Positions 53,221-62,091 of a stretch of DNA of 64,000 nucleotides are shown piece by piece. The stretch covers positions 62,001-126,000 of the forward strand of contig NZ_JAERVL010000018.1 in the NCBI RefSeq assembly GCF_016745835.1, given 5' to 3'. How positions within the stretch are numbered: position 1 is the stretch's first letter; each line of letters starts with the position of its first letter. The notes under the pieces were generated by a model that saw nothing but the letters and a program-made list of their open reading frames with translations, had not been told where the DNA came from and did not search any database. A program made the translations under genes and the position numbers. Source of the stretch: Caldalkalibacillus salinus. Lineage in GTDB: Bacteria; Bacillota; Bacilli; Caldalkalibacillales; JCM-10596.

Positions 53221-54579
53221 TTATGGATTGGCCCGTCGTTGTTTTGGATGCTCATCGATAGCTTCTGCAACTTTATTTGCCAAGCCTTGCCTCCAAGGAT
53301 TGATGGAACCGGTGTCACGTGTTGGGTGTACACGATTGGTAAGCAAGATAACAATCGTTTCCCGCTCGGGATCTAGGACAAAGGACGTCCCTGCAAAACC
53401 GGTGTGTCCTGTCGTAGAAGGGGAAGCTAGTTCACCCATAAACCAGCTTCTATTAAGTTGCCACCCTAACCCCTGAGCTAAATTGGCTTCATTTGTAATC
53501 TGATTGGTGAGCATGTCTACAACCGTACTCTTTTCTAAAATTCTATTTCCTTGGTATACGCCACCGTTCAATATCGCTTGGGATAGAATGGCGAGATCGT
53601 GGGCTGTGCTAAATAATCCTGCGTGACCAGCGACACCACCAAATGAATAAGCATTCTCATCGTGTACAGACCCTTGAACCATACCTCGATCAATGTACGG
53701 TTGGTATTCCGTTGCAGCGATACGATGTTGCCATTCAGCCGGAGGATTAAACATCGTATCTTCCATGCCCAACGGCTCAGTAATATGTTTGGCGATATAC
53801 TGATCCAGTGTGGAACCAGAGACACGTTCTACTAATTGCCCTAATAATATTAAACCTAAATCACTGTATGCGTACGTGGTCCCCGGCTCATTGGCAAGTG
53901 GTGTGTCATAAATGACCTGGAGACGTTCCTCATCATCTGAATAAGTATACAGCGGCAGCCACGCTGGTAGTCCAGATGTATGGGTCAACATCTGCCGCAC
54001 CGTGATATCTCTTTTAGCTTCATCATTCAATTCAGGTAGGTATTCGGACGCTGAGGTAACTAGATCAACTTCTCCTTTTTCTACCAACTGCATGACAGCG
54101 ATCGTCGTAAACATCTTTGTCATGGAAGCAATGTCATAAATCGTATCTTTCTGAGTCTCAATTTGTTGATCGTCAGGTTGCAACTCGTGTCCATTTTGGT
54201 ATTTTACGGCATGTCCATACGACTCATGCTTTACAATACGACCCTCTTTGATGACCATGGCCACTGCACCTGGAAACTTCCCCTCTGTCATGCCGGACTT
54301 AATAACTTCATCGATTTCAGCGACAGGTTCTGGTCGCATTTGGACCTGCATCGGTAAACCCTCTCTCAACTCGTATTGGCTATGTTCTCCTCTCATCCAT
54401 GCTTTTGCCCATGGCGGTGGCGCATGCTCTGCTAGTGTACTCGGGACTTCATCAGTAAAAGGCTGTGCCTGGAGGTAACCATTGGACTGGTCGTCAGCGA
54501 TCGTGATAGACTGCGGTGTTGCCATACAGAGAACCAACAAGGCACAAACGACCCAAGTCACTTTCTGACGGAGCCTCAT
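53221..54579 (-). CDS. amiE: AmiE-type serine hydrolase, N-acetylmuramyl-L-alanine amidase (beta-lactamase fold)
   Basis: A 452-residue exported protein of the serine beta-lactamase-like fold. The nucleophile motif S-x-x-K is in IASMTKMFTT, the Tyr motif in YAYSDLGLILLG and the third box in TTGHTGFAGTSF. In Bacillus subtilis AmiE (YbbE) removes stem peptides from MurNAc before NagZ acts. The longer frame starts at a TTG (54600) that lies within the ribosome site AGGGGAGG, so the ATG at 54579 is used. It sits 36 bp after the namZ gene. Assignment to AmiE rests on family plus operon position. Confidence 0.85.
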   Translation of the reverse strand: MRLRQKVTWVVCALLVLCMATPQSITIADDQSNGYLQAQPFTDEVPSTLAEHAPPPWAKAWMRGEHSQYELREGLPMQVQMRPEPVAEIDEVIKSGMTEGKFPGAVAMVIKEGRIVKHESYGHAVKYQNGHELQPDDQQIETQKDTIYDIASMTKMFTTIAVMQLVEKGEVDLVTSASEYLPELNDEAKRDITVRQMLTHTSGLPAWLPLYTYSDDEERLQVIYDTPLANEPGTTYAYSDLGLILLGQLVERVSGSTLDQYIAKHITEPLGMEDTMFNPPAEWQHRIAATEYQPYIDRGMVQGSVHDENAYSFGGVAGHAGLFSTAHDLAILSQAILNGGVYQGNRILEKSTVVDMLTNQITNEANLAQGLGWQLNRSWFMGELASPSTTGHTGFAGTSFVLDPERETIVILLTNRVHPTRDTGSINPWRQGLANKVAEAIDEHPKQRRANP

Positions 54580-54615
54580 ATTATTTCCTCCCCTTTTCAA
54601 TAGTACTTATTAATC

Positions 54616-55959
54616 TTAGTTTTGACTTGGCGGTTGTGCACCTCTACCGGGATGATCTTCACTACCCGGTGATCTCCCTCTATTATGTTCGGGATAGAGC
54701 AAATACTGCTCTCTCATTTCTTTAAAACTTTGGAGGTCTGATGCCCACTCACTTGTGATGGTTTCGACCGATTCTCCCTCCATGATACCTAATCGGGTCT
54801 GATCGTTACCGATGAGAAGGTCAAAGAAATAATCTCCCCAAGGGTTAATAAAGGCAAAATCTTCAGGGTACATATCATGTAAGGTTTTGACAATGTGGAG
54901 CCCAGTTTCTACAGGAAGGAAAACGTCACGATCATCAACATGTATTTGGACTCCGTTAGATAACTTACCAGCATGCTTAGAGAAAGCAGGGGTAAACGAT
55001 GCCGCTCTAAATGTTACGCCTGGTAAACCAAGGTCATTTAACGTTTCAGCTAGTTCAGTCGAGTTGATATAAGGCGCTCCGATGAGTTCAAAGGGTTTGG
55101 TTGTCCCTCTTCCTTCAGAGACGTTCGTTCCCTCAATTAAAGCGGCCCCAGGATATACGAGCGCTGTATCTAATGCTGGCATGTTTGGAGATTGCAACAC
55201 CCAATGCAGCGGTGTATCGTCGTAATACATCCATCTTTGCCAGCCTTCCATTTCTACAACAGTTAAATCTGACCCTATACCGAATTCTTCATTAAATAAA
55301 AGGGCTAATTCCCCTACCGTCATCCCATGTCTCAAAGGAATGGGGTACATGCCCACAAAGGATGAAAAATCCGGATGTAATACAGGTCCCTCTACTTTCT
55401 GCCCTCCAAGAGGGTTCGGTCTGTCTAAAACGACGACGGGGATGTTGTACTCTTCAGCAGCTTCCATCACGTAGGCCATCGTATAAATGTAAGTATAGAA
55501 TCGCGTGCCAACATCTTGAATGTCAAAAAGTAAAACATCCACGTTTTCGAGCATATCCTCAGTCGGTTTTCTCGTTTCACCGTATAAGCTATAGACGGGT
55601 ACCCCTGTATATTCATCGATATAATACTCAACGTATTCACCCGCTTGCTTGTCTCCACGTACGCCATGCTCTGGGGCATACATGGCTGTTAAGTCTACAT
55701 CAGGGTGGTGGTAGAGAAGGTCAACAATGCTTTCTAACTCTTGCGTTACACCTGTTGGATTCGTGATTAGTCCTACTTTTTTACCACTCACGAGATCAGT
55801 TTCTTCTGTAAGCAAACGCTCAACACCCAGAGATAACGATGCTTCATCCTTGTTGCCACTTTGTGTTTGCACTGACAATGAAGCATCAGCGCTCACCGAA
55901 GTTACCATAGCCATGATTAACACAACAGACATAAAGATTGCCGCATACTTTCCCAACAT
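54616..55959 (-). CDS. namZ: exo-beta-N-acetylmuramidase NamZ (DUF1343, YbbC)
   Basis: A 447-residue exported protein with signal peptide ending near ASA. The DUF1343 domain shows GLITNPTGVTQELESIVDLL, MYAPEHGVRGDKQAGE, DVLLFDIQDVGTRFYTYIYTM and VLDRPNPLGG, all hallmarks of the YbbC/NamZ family. NamZ removes terminal MurNAc from the non-reducing end of murein chains, complementing NagZ, which removes GlcNAc. It is the first gene of a six-gene minus-strand run, with GAGGAGG before the ATG and a promoter about 90 bp upstream. The C-terminal tail is Arg/Pro/Gly-rich. Confidence 0.92.
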   Translation of the reverse strand: MLGKYAAIFMSVVLIMAMVTSVSADASLSVQTQSGNKDEASLSLGVERLLTEETDLVSGKKVGLITNPTGVTQELESIVDLLYHHPDVDLTAMYAPEHGVRGDKQAGEYVEYYIDEYTGVPVYSLYGETRKPTEDMLENVDVLLFDIQDVGTRFYTYIYTMAYVMEAAEEYNIPVVVLDRPNPLGGQKVEGPVLHPDFSSFVGMYPIPLRHGMTVGELALLFNEEFGIGSDLTVVEMEGWQRWMYYDDTPLHWVLQSPNMPALDTALVYPGAALIEGTNVSEGRGTTKPFELIGAPYINSTELAETLNDLGLPGVTFRAASFTPAFSKHAGKLSNGVQIHVDDRDVFLPVETGLHIVKTLHDMYPEDFAFINPWGDYFFDLLIGNDQTRLGIMEGESVETITSEWASDLQSFKEMREQYLLYPEHNRGRSPGSEDHPGRGAQPPSQN

Positions 55960-56049
55960 TAAACCTCCTCTGAATTTTCAATTTATTTTAGTCAATCATA
56001 GTTGTTTGATTCAAATCTCATCAATAGTTAAGGGGGTCTATATGAACCA

Positions 56050-56077
56050 ATGATAAACCATTAAAATATATTGTCAA
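56050..56077 (-). promoter_or_regulatory. candidate sigma-A promoter of the namZ operon
   Basis: On the minus strand TTGACA (56072-56077) and TATCAT (56050-56055) are spaced by 16 bp, about 90 bp upstream of the namZ start. No clear operator was found beside it. Confidence 0.55.
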
Positions 56078-56140
56078 TAGAGTATATTTATTTTTGAAAT
56101 AAGATTTTACATACGCGACAAACCTTATTTTAAATTAACC

Positions 56141-57085
56141 TCATTCTACTAATTCCAATTCAACGGGGATGGTCTCTTCGATACTTTCGTTCTGTAGATG
56201 TGCAACAGCAGATTCAACGCCGATCTGACCTATCAGTGTGGGTTGTTGGGCAACCGTTGCAGCCATCCTGCCCTCTTCTACGGCTTGAACAGCGTCATCT
56301 GTGGCATCAAAGCCCACAACGATAATATCACGGTTCGCCGCCTCTATGGCTTGTAATGCACCCAAGGCCATTTCATCATTATGCGCAAATACGGCATCGA
56401 TGTTATCCTGTGCTTGTAAGATATTCTCCATGACACTCAACCCCTGCGCGCGGTCAAAGTCTGCAGGCTGACTGGCTACAACGCTTAAGTTTGATTGGCT
56501 CATCGCTTGATTAAAACCTTCACCACGGTCCCGTGCGGCAGAAGTGCCCGCAATCCCTTCCAGTTCAACAATATGGCCTTCATCTCCGACAAGTTCAATG
56601 ATCTTCTCGCCAGCCAGAACACCGCCTGCGACATTATCTGATGCAACATGGGCTAACACCTCACCACCGTCTGCAGCTCGGTCCACTGTAATGACAGGGA
56701 TGCCTGCGTCATTTGCAGTATTAATGGCCGTTACAATCGCATCACCGTCCGTCGGGTTGATCAGCAGGATATCCACGTTTTGTTGTACTAAATCCTCAAC
56801 GTCTGCCACTTGCTTAGCTGGATCATCTTGGGCATCAACTGTGATGATCTCCACCCCTTGATTGTCAGCTTCTTGCTCCGCTCCCTCTTTTAAACTCACG
56901 AAGAAAGGGTTGTTTAGCGTTGATATAGAGAGCCCAATAACCAGCGTTTCATCATCTCTATCACTCCGATTGACATCCTCCCCATTTACAGGTGATTCAG
57001 TCGTACACCCCGTCATCAAAACCACCATGCATACAGCAGATAACAAATAAGTAAGGGTTTTTTTGTTCATATGAATTGTCAACAT
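56141..57085 (-). CDS. rbsB: ribose ABC transporter substrate-binding lipoprotein
   Basis: A 314-residue lipoprotein with lipobox LMTGC. The periplasmic-binding fold starts with VIGLSISTLNNPFFVSLKEGAEQEA, then VDILLINPTDGDAIVTAI, AHVASDNVAGGVLAG, AVFAHNDEMALGALQAI and IIVVGFDATDDAVQAV, as in RbsB. AAGGAGG lies 7 nt before the ATG at 57085, so the long N-terminus (MLTIHMNKK) is real or the second Met is used. It is the last gene of the rbs operon and captures D-ribose outside the cell. Confidence 0.92.
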   Translation of the reverse strand: MLTIHMNKKTLTYLLSAVCMVVLMTGCTTESPVNGEDVNRSDRDDETLVIGLSISTLNNPFFVSLKEGAEQEADNQGVEIITVDAQDDPAKQVADVEDLVQQNVDILLINPTDGDAIVTAINTANDAGIPVITVDRAADGGEVLAHVASDNVAGGVLAGEKIIELVGDEGHIVELEGIAGTSAARDRGEGFNQAMSQSNLSVVASQPADFDRAQGLSVMENILQAQDNIDAVFAHNDEMALGALQAIEAANRDIIVVGFDATDDAVQAVEEGRMAATVAQQPTLIGQIGVESAVAHLQNESIEETIPVELELVE

Positions 57086-57223
57086 CTCATCGCCTCCTTA
57101 AACGTAATGGATAAACATCTATAACTGGCGCTGGATAAAGCCCGAAATCTTTAGCCTTATCAATGGCCAAACGATCATAAAGCAACGTTAATACTTAGGT
57201 CATCTTTAAGAGCTTATTGTAAG

Positions 57224-58207
57224 TTACGCCTTCTTACGGTCGAGTAATACGGCCAGCAGTATGACACTCCCTTTGACGACCTGCTGATAGAAGGAAGATA
57301 CGTTGAGTAAATTCAAGCCATTATTCAAGACACCTATCATAAGCGCGCCAACGAGCGTCCCTATAATCCACCCTCGCCCACCGCTTAGGCTAGTTCCCCC
57401 TAAGACGACGGCAGCTATCGCATCTAATTCATAGGTGAATCCGGCATTGGGTTGAGCTGAATCTAGGCGAGAGGCCATAATAATACCTGCTAGAGCAGCC
57501 AGTAAACCACTAAGGCCATAAACATAGATCTTAACCCGATCGACTCGTATACCTGAGAGTCGAGAAGCTTCTTCACTACCTCCAATGGCATAGACGTGTC
57601 TTCCAAATGTCGTCTTCTTTAAAATAAAATATAGGACAATAAAGCTGACCAACATCCAAATAGCAGGCAAAGGCACCACCAAGAAATATCCCGCCCCGAG
57701 CATATGGAAAACGTCGTTGTCTAACCCTGATATAGGCCGTCCGTCCGTATACACTAATGTCAGACCACGAAAAATGGTCATCGTTGCTAATGTGGCAATG
57801 AAAGGGGCTACTTTTCCTTTTGCGATGATCCATCCATTAAACGCTCCCATCATTGTCCCAGCGAGCAGACCGACACCTACAGCTAAGATTGGATCAGCAC
57901 CTGAAACGAGCATACCAGCCGTAAGGGCACCTGATAGCGCTAATATAGCCCCAACGGACAAGTCTATACCGCCTGTCAAAATGACAAATGTCATCCCTAG
58001 TGCGATTAGGGCGTTAATAGACACTTGGCGTAAAATATTAAGTACATTACTCAATGTAAGAAAGTTCGGAGTGAGAATGGATAGGACGATAACGATGAGC
58101 ATCAGTCCTACCATTGGGCCTAGCCGCTGGATGTGTTCACCGATAAAGGTCCGTGTCAGATCAGTAAGCTTCTTATGTTTTTGATCAGATATTTGTGGAA
58201 GACTCAA
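57224..58207 (-). CDS. rbsC: ribose ABC transporter permease
   Basis: A 327-residue permease with eight to ten helices. Diagnostic segments are INALIALGMTFVILTGGIDLSVGAILALSGAL, GWIIAKGKVAPFIATLATMTIFRG, and AAVVLGGTSLSGGRGWIIGTLVGALMIGVLNNGL near the end, as in RbsC. Translation likely starts at the TTG at 58207, with GGGAGG 8 nt upstream, overlapping the end of rbsA by 23 bp. It forms the membrane pore for ribose uptake. Confidence 0.93.
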   Translation of the reverse strand: MSLPQISDQKHKKLTDLTRTFIGEHIQRLGPMVGLMLIVIVLSILTPNFLTLSNVLNILRQVSINALIALGMTFVILTGGIDLSVGAILALSGALTAGMLVSGADPILAVGVGLLAGTMMGAFNGWIIAKGKVAPFIATLATMTIFRGLTLVYTDGRPISGLDNDVFHMLGAGYFLVVPLPAIWMLVSFIVLYFILKKTTFGRHVYAIGGSEEASRLSGIRVDRVKIYVYGLSGLLAALAGIIMASRLDSAQPNAGFTYELDAIAAVVLGGTSLSGGRGWIIGTLVGALMIGVLNNGLNLLNVSSFYQQVVKGSVILLAVLLDRKKA

Positions 58208-59702
58208 GGTTTTTACCTCCCGTTGCAGCGTGCATAATCCGTTCTTGATCTGCCTCTCTTATGGGTAGATCAGCTGTCACCCTACCTTCATGCATCACTA
58301 ACACCCGATCACTCATACCTAATATCTCAGGTAGTTCCGAAGAAACCATGATGACCGCTACGTTTTGCTCTGTTAATGCGTTCATGATTTGATAGATTTC
58401 CTTTTTGGCTCCGACATCAACACCTCGAGTAGGCTCATCTAAGATCAGTACCTTTGGTTGGACACCGAGCCATCTACCTATGACCACTTTCTGTTGATTC
58501 CCACCACTCAGTTTTCGTACCAGCTGATCGAGGTGTGATGTTTTGATATTAAGCTGCTTTATCTTGTGTTCTACAAATGACTCTTCTTTATTGGAGGAAA
58601 TCCATCGTGGAACATGTGTCACTTGATCAAGGTGATTCATCGACAAGTTCTCTTTGACAGACATATCTAAAAACAGACCTTCATGCTTACGATCTTCAGT
58701 CACGAATGCGATTCCATGGGTAATGGCATCCAACGGTGAACGAATATGCATCAGTTGCTGATTCAGCTTAATGGTGCCACGCTCTATAGGTTCCGCCCCA
58801 AAAATAGCGCGTACTAACGATGTCCGCCCTGCCCCCATTAGCCCAGCAATGCCAAGTATTTCGCCTTCCCGTATAGAGAATGACACGTGGTGCAAATGAT
58901 GATCCCGAGTTAAATCCTCAACCTCTAAACATACATCCCCCAAGTTGGTCTTTCTAACAGGGAATTGTTCTCCAATGTCTCGCCCGACCATCATCCTAAC
59001 AACATGATTAAAATCAATCTTCTGTGTTGCTTCAGTCCCTATATAAGCGCCGTCTCGAAGAACCGTGATGCGGTCACATATAGCAAAAATGTCCTCAAGT
59101 CGATGGGAAATGTACACGATTCCCACACCTGCTCTTTTAAGTTGCCGGATGATGTGAAATAAAGTTTCGGTTTCTTTACCAGTCAGAGAAGCAGTGGGCT
59201 CGTCCATAATAAGAACATCTGCATTCATGGAAAGCGCTTTGGCAATCTCTAGCATTTGCTGTTGGCCGACGGAAAGGGCTCCCGCTGTCATGGTGGGGTC
59301 TATTTTCAACTCCAGACGTTCAAGATATTTTGTAGCTTCATTGACCATTTCACGCCAACGTAATACCCCACTCTTACCATAGGTTAACTCTCGTCCTAGA
59401 AACAAATTTTCGACGACGGTGAGTTCGGCTATGATATTTAATTCCTGATGAATAACGGCAATCCCTTGAGATATCGCATCGAGAGGACCTGAAAAATGGA
59501 CTGTTTCCCCTTTCACATTGATTTGACCTTTGTCTTTACGATATATGCCGCTTAATATTTTCATTAGAGTGGATTTACCGGCTCCGTTCTCCCCCATTAA
59601 GGCATGGCATTCTCCACTTACTAGATTAAACTGAACCCCTTTTAAAACTTCAACACCTGAAAAAGTTTTATGGATGCCCTCCATATTGACCAGTGTCTCC
59701 AC
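58185..59702 (-). CDS. rbsA: ribose ABC transporter ATPase (two nucleotide-binding domains)
   Basis: A 505-residue protein with two ABC domains. The first has Walker A GENGAGKSTLMK, signature LSVGQQQMLEIAKAL and Walker B VLIMDEPTASL. The second has a degenerate P-loop (GLMGAGRTSLVR), LSGGNQQKVVIGRWL and VLILDEPTRGVD. This asymmetry is normal for RbsA. The frame opens at GTG 59711, but AGGAGG sits too close to it and 8 nt from the GTG at 59702, which is preferred. It drives ribose import. Confidence 0.93.
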   Translation of the reverse strand: METLVNMEGIHKTFSGVEVLKGVQFNLVSGECHALMGENGAGKSTLMKILSGIYRKDKGQINVKGETVHFSGPLDAISQGIAVIHQELNIIAELTVVENLFLGRELTYGKSGVLRWREMVNEATKYLERLELKIDPTMTAGALSVGQQQMLEIAKALSMNADVLIMDEPTASLTGKETETLFHIIRQLKRAGVGIVYISHRLEDIFAICDRITVLRDGAYIGTEATQKIDFNHVVRMMVGRDIGEQFPVRKTNLGDVCLEVEDLTRDHHLHHVSFSIREGEILGIAGLMGAGRTSLVRAIFGAEPIERGTIKLNQQLMHIRSPLDAITHGIAFVTEDRKHEGLFLDMSVKENLSMNHLDQVTHVPRWISSNKEESFVEHKIKQLNIKTSHLDQLVRKLSGGNQQKVVIGRWLGVQPKVLILDEPTRGVDVGAKKEIYQIMNALTEQNVAVIMVSSELPEILGMSDRVLVMHEGRVTADLPIREADQERIMHAATGGKNLESSTNI

Positions 59703-59782
59703 CTTTCCCACCTCCTAGGTTCTACAATAAAAGCACGTCCGGTGACCTGTAAGCGACATGTAGAGAGCCTTGATCGACCCGC

Positions 59783-60808
59783 TTATGGTCGACATCCGTT
59801 TTCACTGATATGCTTATCGATCTGATCACGGTAAGGCATACCAGGTTGTGCTCCGTATTGACTAACCGCTTCGGCTGCAACGGCTGAGGCGAAAGAAATC
59901 GCTTTATCTAATGGCTTGTCTTCAGCGAGTGCGACGGCGAATCCTGCATTGAAAGCATCGCCAGCCCCCGTCGTATCAACGACGTCCGCTTTATAGCTAG
60001 GGCAGTCCCTTAAAATCATTTGACCATCATCTAAATAAGCAAAAGCCACACCTTTAGCCCCTTTTGTGACGATACAGTATTTAACGCCGTGACGAAGGAG
60101 CCTTTCTATCCTATGCTTTTCCTGATAAGCAGCCTGTGTTGTGGTGTCTATTTCCGGCTGATCAGATTGTGAGTCATCTGTATGTGTGTTTTCGTTCATC
60201 TCTTTCTCTCCATGGGATTGTAGATACTGATCTGAGCTTAGCGTTTGGAGTTCAGTTTCATTCGGTGTAAGATAGGTCACTTTTTTCAGTAAATGGGGGG
60301 AAATGTTTTGAGCTGGTGCGGGATTAAGAATGATGGGAATAAAATACTCATGGGCTAACTTTATTGTGGCTTCAACCGTTTCGAGAGGAATCTCTAACTG
60401 AAGGAGAATGATATCCGCTTGCAATAGCGTTTGTCGATGCTGGGCTAGCCACTCTGGCGTACAAGACTTATTAGCCCCGGGTACAACCAGGATGGTATTA
60501 TCCTGCTCTGCGAGCGTGATTTGAGCAATACCTGTCGTTTGCTCTTTTACTTTGCGTACGCCATGCATATGAATACCTTCTTCTTCTAGAGCGGTGTATA
60601 GTGTTTCTCCAAAGGCATCTTCACCCACTGCTCCAATCATTGAAACGGAAGCGCCAAGTCTAGCAGCAGCAACCGCTTGATTAGCCCCTTTCCCTCCTTT
60701 TATTTGGGAAAAAGTTTGCCCAAGTAGCGTCTCACCTTTACGGGGAAAATGGTTGGACTCGACGACTAAATCCATGTTAATACTTCCTACAACAACGATG
60801 TGTGACAT
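59783..60808 (-). CDS. rbsK: ribokinase with an internal polar insertion
   Basis: A 341-residue PfkB-family kinase that makes ribose-5-phosphate. Signature 1 is KGGKGANQAVAAARLG (39-52) and signature 2 is DTTGAGDAFNAGFA, with the catalytic Asp at 284. Family members are about 300 residues; here roughly 27 extra residues rich in Asp, Glu, Gln and Thr (about 198-224) sit between TPNETELQTL and the RHGVKYCIVTKG strand, in a surface region after the ATP-site Asn/Glu motif. GAGGGA precedes the ATG. It follows rbsR by 52 bp; rbsD, often next, is absent. Confidence 0.9.
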   Translation of the reverse strand: MSHIVVVGSINMDLVVESNHFPRKGETLLGQTFSQIKGGKGANQAVAAARLGASVSMIGAVGEDAFGETLYTALEEEGIHMHGVRKVKEQTTGIAQITLAEQDNTILVVPGANKSCTPEWLAQHRQTLLQADIILLQLEIPLETVEATIKLAHEYFIPIILNPAPAQNISPHLLKKVTYLTPNETELQTLSSDQYLQSHGEKEMNENTHTDDSQSDQPEIDTTTQAAYQEKHRIERLLRHGVKYCIVTKGAKGVAFAYLDDGQMILRDCPSYKADVVDTTGAGDAFNAGFAVALAEDKPLDKAISFASAVAAEAVSQYGAQPGMPYRDQIDKHISENGCRP

Positions 60809-60859
60809 CTCATTCTCCCTCCACTCATTTTAGCTTTCTATCACAACGTTAGACTTGTC

Positions 60860-61912
60860 CTATTCTTGAATGTTTAATGCCTTCATCTGAGTCACATGTT
60901 TTTTTCTAGCGGTGGATGCTCTGACTATGAGTTCAATGTCTAATTCGTAACATCGATTTAAATCATGATCGAGGTGTTGGTCAGTATGTTCATGATTTCC
61001 TCGTTGTTCTATGTGTTGAATAAGTAACCGAGTAGCCAATGAGCCCATTTCATAGAGGGGTTGAGCGATTGTACTGAGCTCGGGAACAAGAGTGGTTGTC
61101 AATGATATATTATCAAATCCGATGATGGCTATATCTTCAGGTACCTTTTTACCGTAACGGTGAATCGCTTTTAAGGCACCAACGGCCATCAAGTCATTAC
61201 CAGCAAATATACCATCTATCTCAGGGTGAGCGGCTAAAAGTTCCGTCGTCGCTTCCTCTGAATGTTTGATATCAAACTCGGCATGAACAATGTAATCCGG
61301 GGAATACCAAGGCTGATCACTGACGGTCTCTAAGTAGCCGAGCTTACGATCTTCAGCTGACTTTATCCTTTGTGGCCCAGCTATATGCGCTATTCTCGTA
61401 CAGCCTACATCTTCGAGATGTTGAACAGCCAACCTTCCCCCCTCTCGGTTTTTTGCCACGACAGTCGGTATACGTTCATTCACCTTGCGATCAAGGACGA
61501 CAACGGGCATCTGAAGATAAACATCAGGATTTTGATCAGCATTTGATGCAAGGATCACACCGTCTATATACTTCTGCTTCAGGACTTCAAAATACCGTCG
61601 CTCCTTCTCTACATGCTCGTCTGAGTTGCAGAGAATAACGGTGTAGCCATCATGTTGTGCGACGTCTTCTACGGCACGAGCAAGCTCAGGAAAAAACGGA
61701 TTCGTAATGTCAGGCACAACCAAACCTATCGTTTTCGTCCTCTTATTATTGAGACTTCTAGCAATTGTACTTGGTGTGTAGTGAAGCTCTCTCATCGCCT
61801 CTAACACGCGTGTCTTGGTTTTGTTGTTGACATAACCACTGTCGTTTAAGACACGGGAGACGGTGGCCACAGACACTTTTGCCAAGTTGGCTACATCCCG
61901 AATGGTCGCCAT
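60860..61912 (-). CDS. rbsR: LacI-family repressor of the ribose operon
   Basis: A 350-residue repressor with an N-terminal LacI helix-turn-helix (MATIRDVANLAKVSVATVSRVLN) and hinge (YTPSTIARSLNNKRTKTIGLVVPDITNPFF), then a periplasmic-binding-type sensor domain (IDGVILASNA; IDGIFAGNDLMAVGALKAI; IIGFDNISLTT). It is the first gene of the operon, and a perfect LacI-type palindrome lies just downstream of the promoter, so autoregulation is likely. The linker near residues 300-320 is His/Asp-rich. AAGGAGG precedes the ATG. Confidence 0.9.
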   Translation of the reverse strand: MATIRDVANLAKVSVATVSRVLNDSGYVNNKTKTRVLEAMRELHYTPSTIARSLNNKRTKTIGLVVPDITNPFFPELARAVEDVAQHDGYTVILCNSDEHVEKERRYFEVLKQKYIDGVILASNADQNPDVYLQMPVVVLDRKVNERIPTVVAKNREGGRLAVQHLEDVGCTRIAHIAGPQRIKSAEDRKLGYLETVSDQPWYSPDYIVHAEFDIKHSEEATTELLAAHPEIDGIFAGNDLMAVGALKAIHRYGKKVPEDIAIIGFDNISLTTTLVPELSTIAQPLYEMGSLATRLLIQHIEQRGNHEHTDQHLDHDLNRCYELDIELIVRASTARKKHVTQMKALNIQE

Positions 61913-61935
61913 AACGAACCTCCTTTTTTACAAAT

Positions 61936-61949
61936 TAGAACCGCTTTCA
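61936..61949 (-). promoter_or_regulatory. cre-like site in the rbs leader
   Basis: TGAAAGCGGTTCTA on the minus strand matches the CcpA consensus TGWAANCGNTNWCA at all but two positions near the 3-prime end. It lies 24 bp before the rbsR start and downstream of the promoter, a position suited to carbon catabolite repression. Confidence 0.4.
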
Positions 61950-61987
61950 CTTTTAAACAAAAACTGAAAGGGACTCAGGCACAAAAG

Positions 61988-62001
61988 TGTAACCGGTTAC
62001 A
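61988..62001. promoter_or_regulatory. LacI-type operator of the rbs operon
   Basis: The perfect 14-bp palindrome TGTAACCGGTTACA has the central CG and symmetry typical of LacI-family operators. It lies just downstream of the -10 element of the rbs promoter, where bound RbsR would block transcription. Confidence 0.8.
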
Positions 62002-62013
62002 AAACTTGTCACT

Positions 62014-62042
62014 ATTCTATTATGGTCGTTTTACCCTGTCAA
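62014..62042 (-). promoter_or_regulatory. sigma-A promoter of the rbs operon
   Basis: On the minus strand TTGACA (62037-62042) and TAGAAT (62014-62019) are spaced by 17 bp. It is followed by the operator palindrome and the cre-like site, then rbsR. Confidence 0.8.
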
Positions 62043-62091
62043 GGTTCCTCTTGGGAGGTGTGGGGTTAGATAGCTTTTTCATTTGGTTACT

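Noticed and set aside
56096-56129. Terminator after rbsB
   Set aside because: An 11-bp A/T-rich stem with one G-U pair can form, but it has almost no GC pairs and no U tract follows it on the minus strand.
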